64,000 bases of DNA from Cunninghamia lanceolata (taxonomy: Eukaryota > Streptophyta > Pinopsida > Cupressales > Cupressaceae). Below, one piece after another: positions 58,630 through 64,000 of the stretch (position 1 is the stretch's first letter; the number at the start of each line of letters is the position of its first letter). The stretch lies in NCBI GenBank assembly GCA_027924645.1, contig BSBN01000213.1, positions 33,358,501 to 33,422,500 of the forward strand, in the 5' to 3' direction. Under the pieces are notes generated by a model. It had not been told where the DNA came from and ran no database searches. It saw only the letters and a program-made list of their open reading frames with translations. The position numbers and the translations under genes were made by a program.

Positions 58630-59700
58630 AACACTCTTTATTTTTTAAAAAGCTTGTTTAGCTTTAGTGAGCCACTCTACCTTAGCATCCTTCTTCAACA
58701 TGTCATTCAAGGGCTTGACTATCTCAACAAATCCTGTAATAAATTTTCTGACAAAATTGATCTTACCAAAGAAGGATTTGAGTTCCTTTTTGCTGCCTGG
58801 TAAGGGGATCTTCTAGATTTCTTCCACTCTTTAAGGATCAATGGAGATCCCTTCTTCAGAGATGATGTGTCCTAGTAGCATCCCTTCTGTCACCCCAAAT
58901 ATGAATTTCTTAGGGTTCAAGGAGACCCCATATTGTTTGCATCTTTGAAGTATCTTTCTCAAATCATTTACATGATCAGCCCAATTCTTAGAGAAGATAG
59001 TCAAATCGTCCATGTAGATTATGATGCATTTGCCAATCAAACCCTTAAAATCCATATCCATAGATCTTTGGAAGGTAGCGCCTGCATTGACCAGACCAAA
59101 GGGCATCCTTCTATAAGCATAGTTGCCCCATTTACAAGTAAAAGTAGTCTTCAGTTAGTCTTCTTCCTCAATCATGACCTAGTTGTACCTTGAAAATCCA
59201 TCAAGAAAAGACATCATTTGAGAACCATTGACAATTTGTAATACTTCATCAAGGGAAGGGAGCAGGTAATTATCCTTTTTAGAGGCTCTGTTCAAGTTTT
59301 GGAAGTCCACACAGAGATGTATTTCTCCATTCTTCTTTTTGGATGGAACTAAGTTGGCTACTCAAGTAGAATGTCTCATGGAGAAGATGATGCTGGAAGA
59401 TAGTAGCTTCTATACTTCCTTGTATATCAATGGTTCTAGCAGGGCATTGATAGGTCTGACCTTCTGTCTAAATGGCTTAGAATTAGGCTTCAAAGGGATA
59501 GTGTGTTTAAAGATGGATGTGTCAAAAGTCTTCAAATCCTCATAACTCCATGCTATGACATCTCTAAATTCCTTTAATGCCTGAATGGTTCCTTCCCTTT
59601 CTTCAGGTCGGCAGGCCTTCCTAATGAAAACATTTTTGTCTTGTTGTTCATCCCCCAGGTTGATAGTATCATATTTGCCACCTTCCAAATTCTAATGGGT
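58630..59700 (-). pseudogene. Gypsy reverse transcriptase, broken
   Basis: The start at 59688-59410 includes FRDVIAWSYEDL and KPFRQKVRPINALLEP. The palm at 59106-58831 has MPFGLVNAGATFQRSMD, the catalytic YMDD (near 59000) and KKFIFGVTEGMLLGHIIS. The thumb follows to about 58640 (FFGKINFVRKFI). Several stops occur between 59400 and 59110. The catalytic YMDD is retained, but the frame is closed. It is read leftwards, in line with the other domains of this element. Confidence 0.88.
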
Positions 59701-59939
59701 TCTTTTATCATATTTATGATCCATGTCAAATAGCCTCTCTAGTGTTATCAACCCCTTAGGAATGTTATTAGTCTTTAGGTTGATGAACTATCCTTCGTCA
59801 ATATCAAAATGGTCTCTGTCACACTCATCAATGATTTGTGCTTCAAAGACACCAGTGTTAGTAATGAAATAAATAATATGTCATCTTCAAATACCTAAAA
59901 GTGCCTGGTGTTGTTGATGACTGCTGGGCATGGGACCAA

Positions 59940-60424
59940 CTCTACTGGGAACTTCTTTATCTTTGAACTTGTCATGGGTTCTAGTGTGTTGGCCACAATT
60001 GCTAATGAATCTATTGTCTAATTCCTCCACATGGGTATAGACCTTATGTCAAATGCATCAAAATATTCAATGAGATCCCATACTTTGTTTCTATAAGCAA
60101 CTAACCTTTTGTCATGGTAGACATATTTGCTTCTTGTTTGATTACCAGTTGGGAGTATCCTTGTACCTATAGTAGCTTTGCTCCTTTCTGATGAGCTAAT
60201 AGTAATCCTCTCATTAAGGCTTCATACTCAACCATGTTGTTAATGCAGGGGAACTGTAGTCTATAAGATGCAAATAATGTCTTTCCTTTGGGGTTCACCA
60301 GTTCATCTCTAGCTCCACAACCTTGTTTGCAATTTGTGCCATCAAATTTGAGGGTCCACAAGTTGCTATTGTGAGGAGGGAATGCCTTCTGAATCAGTTT
60401 CATCTGAGGAGGTGCTTTATGCAC
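59940..60424 (-). pseudogene. Archaeal-type RNase H-like domain, between PR and RT
   Basis: The minus-strand frame has WTLKFDGTNCKQGCGAR, FASYRLQFPCINNMVEYEAL and RGLLLAHQKGAKLL. After a short break it continues with LVIKQ, a VAYRNKVWDLIEYFDAFDI stretch and an N.TIDSLA region. FDG(T/S)...G.GA, N..(A/V)EYEAL and the D-rich tail are the pattern of the extra archaeal-type RNase H found in the Tat lineage of plant gypsy elements. In commonly described Tat elements it lies after the canonical RNase H; here it lies upstream of reverse transcriptase. Several stops are present. Confidence 0.75.
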
Positions 60425-60429
60425 TTATT

Positions 60430-61070
60430 CAGTCTTCTTTGCAACCTCAGTATGTAGAATCACAACTACTTCCTTAGGGGATTCTAAGGTTACCTCCACA
60501 TATTTGGTTTCTTCCTCTTCAGGTACCTTGTCTATCCTTGTCCCAGTTTCAATGAGGCTAATTGATTTGAGGCATATGGATAGGATAAAAATGGGAATCT
60601 TGATGTACTCTACACCAATTTGGAAGTAGAAGCTCCATGGCCTGGGTTTGCAGACCTAAGAACTCTTTATCCTGTGATAGCTTCTGTATGAATTCCTACA
60701 AGTAGCTCTCATTTACATTCTCAATGGTCAGTCCCATCATAATATCCTTGTAGACACATAAATCTACATCTACAAAGATCACTTCATTTGGAGCATTATA
60801 TTCAGTAATCATGTGTTTTAATCTAGGCTCATTAAGGATCTGGATCTTATTAGAATTTCCCTTCCAAGGGACCCACATGTGGGATAAATCTATAGCAAAG
60901 TAACCATTTAAATCCTAGTCCAATCTCTACTCAATAACATACCATAAAATTCAAGAATATCTACCACCTGGATGTCAATATGGCTCTGAATGTGAGGATC
61001 AGACACTAACTGGATGTGAACATCTTTGATTTCTCCAATGAATTTCACCTCTATTTTGTCCAATTATACT
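60430..61070 (-). pseudogene. Linker between protease and RNase H-like domain
   Basis: This is decayed coding sequence of the same element. One readable part (60878-60696) reads MWVPWKGNSNKIQILNEPRL, then FVDVDLCVYKDIMMGL. I assign no domain to it. Confidence 0.5.
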
Positions 61071-61075
61071 ACCTT

Positions 61076-61267
61076 TCAATTTGTCTTAGTGGGGGTAAGA
61101 CCAAGCTTCTGACATATAGAATAAGGCATGACATTCCCAAAAGCTCCAGAATCAACTAAACAATTATGCAAGTTCTTCCCAGCCATCCTGACACTAAGAA
61201 AAGATGGTGGTGCACCTATGTTTTCTTTGTATAAGGCTTCCAAGACATCTTCAGTAGCATCCTTCAC
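61076..61267 (-). pseudogene. Gypsy aspartic protease
   Basis: AGKNLHNCLVDSGAFGNVMP contains the DSGA catalytic motif in the usual gypsy context, followed by ICQKLGLTPTKT. The frame closes at 61078 with TAA/TAG-type stops. It would cut the polyprotein of the same element as the upstream Gag and downstream reverse transcriptase. Confidence 0.85.
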
Positions 61268-61288
61268 CTCTGTATTTTCATGCTTGGA

Positions 61289-61829
61289 CTAATCTTTTCC
61301 TTGTAGGACTCTAAGTAAGGCCTCCCTCTGAGTAGGACATTCTTGTACTACATCCAATATGGACATGTTAGCTTTGGTTTTCTTCATATCATCCACTAGG
61401 TCATATTTGAAGTTGGTTGAATTCTGTCCCTTGTATTGGCTGGCTCTAAATGTTCCTGTCGCTGGCCCTACTAGAGGAGCTAGATTATTATTTGCATTGG
61501 GGTTAGGCAGAACACTACTATAGTTCAGAGGAATGGATGTAGTGAGGGGCTCTTTACCTTTGTTTCTCAAGTAGTAATTGCTTTTGATTTGTTGATAAGC
61601 TTTGACTTTAGTCTCAGGCTCATTGTCTTCTTCATAAGGGAAAACAAAGGTGTCAAATTGCATAGCAGTCCCTACATCCCTAGATTGTGAATCAACTTCT
61701 TCTTTTTGTACCTATAGGTTGACTTGAAAGATCTAGGTTATTTTGGACATCTTAGGGCAACTGAGCTCAGAGTGATCAGAAGTATCATAAAGTCTACACT
61801 AGTGGGGCAAAGGCTTTATCTTGGTATAG
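61289..61829 (-). pseudogene. C-terminal Gag of the gypsy element
   Basis: A degraded zinc-knuckle-like motif (CRLYDTSDHSELSC, 61733-61790) is followed by stops. A 124-codon frame then follows, with YEEDNEPETKVKAY, SSVLPNPNANNNLAP, NFKYDLVDDMKKTKANMSIL and LRVLQGKD leading into the protease. The coding runs right up to the CACTA terminus at 61831, so the rest of gag was separated or lost by that insertion. Confidence 0.75.
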
Positions 61830-61830
61830 T

Positions 61831-62040
61831 CACTAGTAGAATTTTGGCAAATAAATGACTAAGTGACTAAAAATTTTAGTCACAACAACTAAAAATGACT
61901 AAATTCTACTAATTTTTTGCAACTTAGCTATAAATGAGTAAATAAATGACTAATTTGGTCGTTGACTAAAAAATTATTTAGTCACACATAAAAATGATGA
62001 AATAGTTAGTCATTTATTTAGTCACAATCCATTTGAATAA
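61831..62040 (+). mobile_element. Terminus of a CACTA (En/Spm) transposon
   Basis: CACTAGTAGAATTTTGGC at 61831 has the CACTA start typical of En/Spm ends. It is followed by about ten subterminal TGACTAA / TTTAGTCA words in both orientations within 210 bp. The three bases before it (AGT) are the candidate target duplication. The other end is not in the window, so the element would extend beyond 64000 or is truncated. It interrupts a gypsy gag. Confidence 0.75.
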
Positions 62041-62059
62041 ATCATTTAAGGAATCAAGA

Positions 62060-62205
62060 ATCAATAGCCCGCCAAAATACTCTAAAACTTTCATCCAAAT
62101 CTTATTTTCAGGTGTAGCCCGCCAAAATGGAGTTTTCATTTTAATAAACATACTCTAAAACCTTGGTCGAAACCTTATTTCAGGCATAGCCTGCCAAAAT
62201 GGAGA
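62060..62205. repeat. Short repeats TAGCCCGCCAAAAT
   Basis: Three copies of TAGCCYGCCAAAAT lie at about 62066, 62115 and 62187. Between them are repeated CTCTAAAAC...CTTATTTCAGG blocks. They lie just upstream of the reductase-like exon, and GCCAAAAT is the inverse of ATTTTGGC in the CACTA end. Confidence 0.65.
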
Positions 62206-62221
62206 AATGTTTCAGTAAAGA

Positions 62222-62570
62222 ATGACAGAGAATGGTAAGGAGATGTGTGTGATAGGAGGCATAGGATTCATTGCTGCCTATCTCATTCTTGCTCTACTCA
62301 ACAAGGGTTACATTGTTCGCGCTATTATTTGTAATCTAGGTATTTAATTGACATATATTTGCATAATTTCAAATTCCTTCAGATGCTTTTGAAGTATTAA
62401 TGTATCCTATATAGGGTTTAGAATGATTTCTTTTAATTAAAAAAATAAATAAATGATGTATTTGCCCGTGATTAGATAATGTGGAGATCTCCTAAATCTG
62501 CCCCAGTGCACTGTCCTCTTTGGCACTGTATTCATTACTCCAGCTGATAGGGTTTTGCATGTGACATCTT
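62222..62570 (+). pseudogene. Dihydroflavonol-reductase-family gene fragment (exons 1-2)
   Basis: Exon 1 (62222-62339) starts MTENGKEMCVIGG and continues GFIAAYLI, LLNKGYIVRA. This is the N-terminal NAD(P)-binding Rossmann segment of plant reductases related to dihydroflavonol reductase, anthocyanidin reductase and cinnamoyl-CoA reductase (consensus VTG.TGFIAS.L...LL..GY.V.A). A GT donor at 62340 and an AG acceptor at 62474-62475 bound a 136-bp intron. Exon 2 (62476 to about 62570) begins DNVE and, after a one-base loss, reads LLNLP and later DRVLHVTS, matching the next family segment. The glycine-rich motif is altered (GGIGFIA) and exon 2 is frameshifted. Later exons are not convincingly present. 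A relic, lying 390 bp inside the CACTA end. Confidence 0.68.
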
Positions 62571-64000
62571 AATATCTTCATGACAGTGGCTTTTAAATAG
62601 ATCTTAGTCTTTGCTTTAATCTTTATCATGGTAACCTAATAAATCTAGAGCATTTTTTCTTTCAGAGTCAATCTTGGTGTTGGAAATTGATGATGAAGTT
62701 CCTGGATAAATATTCTAGGGCAGTTAGTATCTATTTCAACAAATCTTCTAAAGCATAGTCACCAGGAAACTTTAGTTCTACCCCATGTACCTCTACTTAC
62801 AGCTCTGGAGTCTTATATTTAAATGGGATATAACTTGTACCATTATTCATATATTCCTATATCCTATTTTAAAATGACACCCCTGTCTCCATATGCCATA
62901 TTTCCATATGGCTGGCTATACTATTTGGATAAATAACTAAATTGTCATGTGTAATTGATAAAACTAGTGGCCATATATAATGTCAAACTCAGACAAATAG
63001 AGAAATGGCTCTCACTGATACAATTCAATAATAGGATAGCCATAGGTCTGAGAAATCAAATAATTATGGCCACACATTATTGCCTTGGAAGGCAAATACA
63101 GGCCAAGAAATTAGTAGATGCTCTGATAGACTGATACCACTTGGTATGCTCCTAGGGCATTTTGATATAACCCTTAGTAGGTAAATATATGAATATAGTA
63201 CTTTGGGTGTAGGTTGATTGGGGTAGTCTGCTTACTTCTGCACTTGTAAAAAAGGTTGACATTTGGGTATAAAGTTTCAACATATATGGCGAATGTTAAC
63301 ACGTTGGCACCTGACTTTTAATTATAGGGTTCCATAATAAGACAATTAAGGAATGTGGGAACTTCCTGAAGTGTTGTATTCTAGAAAAGTGTAAATTTGA
63401 ATAACCATGTGATTATTTTTGGTGCAGAAAGATGGTCCTGGGGCACTAGGAGATCAATCATGGACAGTAGTGTGGCTTAAATTTGATAATTCTTAATCAG
63501 GGTATAGAGTAGAGCTGAATTGAACCTCATGTACTAGAATTTACCTTGATCATGAAAGAGCAAAAGTTTTTTTTTCTTGATTTTGTGAAGGACATAAAAG
63601 AGAGGAGGGACCTAGATCTTCTGGTATTGCCGACTGACACTGTTCTTTTTGAAGATCTTGGATTCAAGGTGATTCTTTAACTGGTTGTACTTTAGAGTCC
63701 CCATGGACCTACTCTGGTTATTTGTGGTGGTTAATATAATTTCCTTCTTTCTTTCTGGTTCTTCAAGATAAAAAGAATACTCCATTTTAACCTACCCTTA
63801 TTTTTGCAAAACTGGGCATTTTAAAATCCATCTTGAACTCCAACAAAGCTTGATGTCAACTTATGCAAGTTCAAAGAAGATGAAGAATATTGATGAAATA
63901 TGTCAAAAGAATCAATCTTTCCATTGACATAACATACCAATAATGCTAAGCCAATATCTTAAGTCTTGTAGGAAATCTTTTTCTCTTTTTTGAAAAAATT
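62571..64000. other. No clear gene
   Basis: AT-rich. Only a weak candidate later exon of the reductase relic (63590-63690) was seen and was not accepted. If the CACTA element extends to the right, this would be its interior. Confidence 0.4.

Noticed and set aside
63590..63690. Possible last exon of the reductase relic (..[15 protein letters not shown]..)
   Set aside because: The LGFK-like ending recalls the family C-terminus, but the match is short, there is no convincing splice acceptor, and the intermediate exons are not recognisable.

Overview
The window looks like intergenic DNA of a large, repeat-rich plant nuclear genome, plausibly a gymnosperm. No intact host gene, rRNA or tRNA gene is visible. 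It is AT-rich and built almost entirely of nested, differently aged LTR retrotransposons, with satellites and hairpin repeats, one SINE, one CACTA-type transposon end and one decayed host-type gene fragment. The plant assignment rests on the Ty1/copia, Tat-like and chromovirus Ty3/gypsy families, initiator-Met primer sites, a tRNA-derived SINE and CACTA termini. The gymnosperm guess is inference.

Layout. 1-1700: gag and 5' LTR of a Tat-like gypsy element on the minus strand. 1860-3310: a dense array of tiny hairpins built from TTGTAT/ATACAA. 3540-14461: a non-coding LTR element. It has an LTR fragment, primer site, 3.1 kb interior, polypurine tract and a 3' LTR split by a 310-bp-arm palindrome and a 2.5-kb tandem duplication. 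14691-25260: LTR-like DNA with a ~29-bp tandem array, into which a solo LTR (15195-16047) and a full-length Ty1/copia element (16071-23161) have inserted. That element has same-length, apparently identical 1282-bp LTRs, an AGAAT target duplication and an uninterrupted 1384-residue polyprotein. 25269-26399: chromovirus integrase and chromodomain relic. 26405-28928: a solo LTR with CAAGG duplications. 28934-31652: featureless DNA, then an old LTR.

31676-40523: a complete LTR element with a GAGAG duplication. It encodes a coiled-coil, multi-zinc-knuckle Gag and a roughly 1,090-codon second frame of unknown function, and has no visible pol. A SINE sits in its 5' LTR and the unoccupied site survives in its 3' LTR. 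40529-41220: a ~100-bp satellite. 41700-43270: Ty1/copia relic. 44330-53900: a second long unknown gene of the same general layout, minus strand, split by a decayed Ty1/copia element (45058-51364). 53950-61830: a Tat-like gypsy relic in which an archaeal-type RNase H-like domain lies between protease and reverse transcriptase. 61831: a CACTA terminus, followed 390 bp inside by two exons of a dihydroflavonol-reductase-family pseudogene.

The parts do not form a pathway. The window is a record of insertions. The young copia element could in principle supply pol functions in trans to the element at 31676-40523, because the two share LTR ends and near-identical polypurine-tract contexts.
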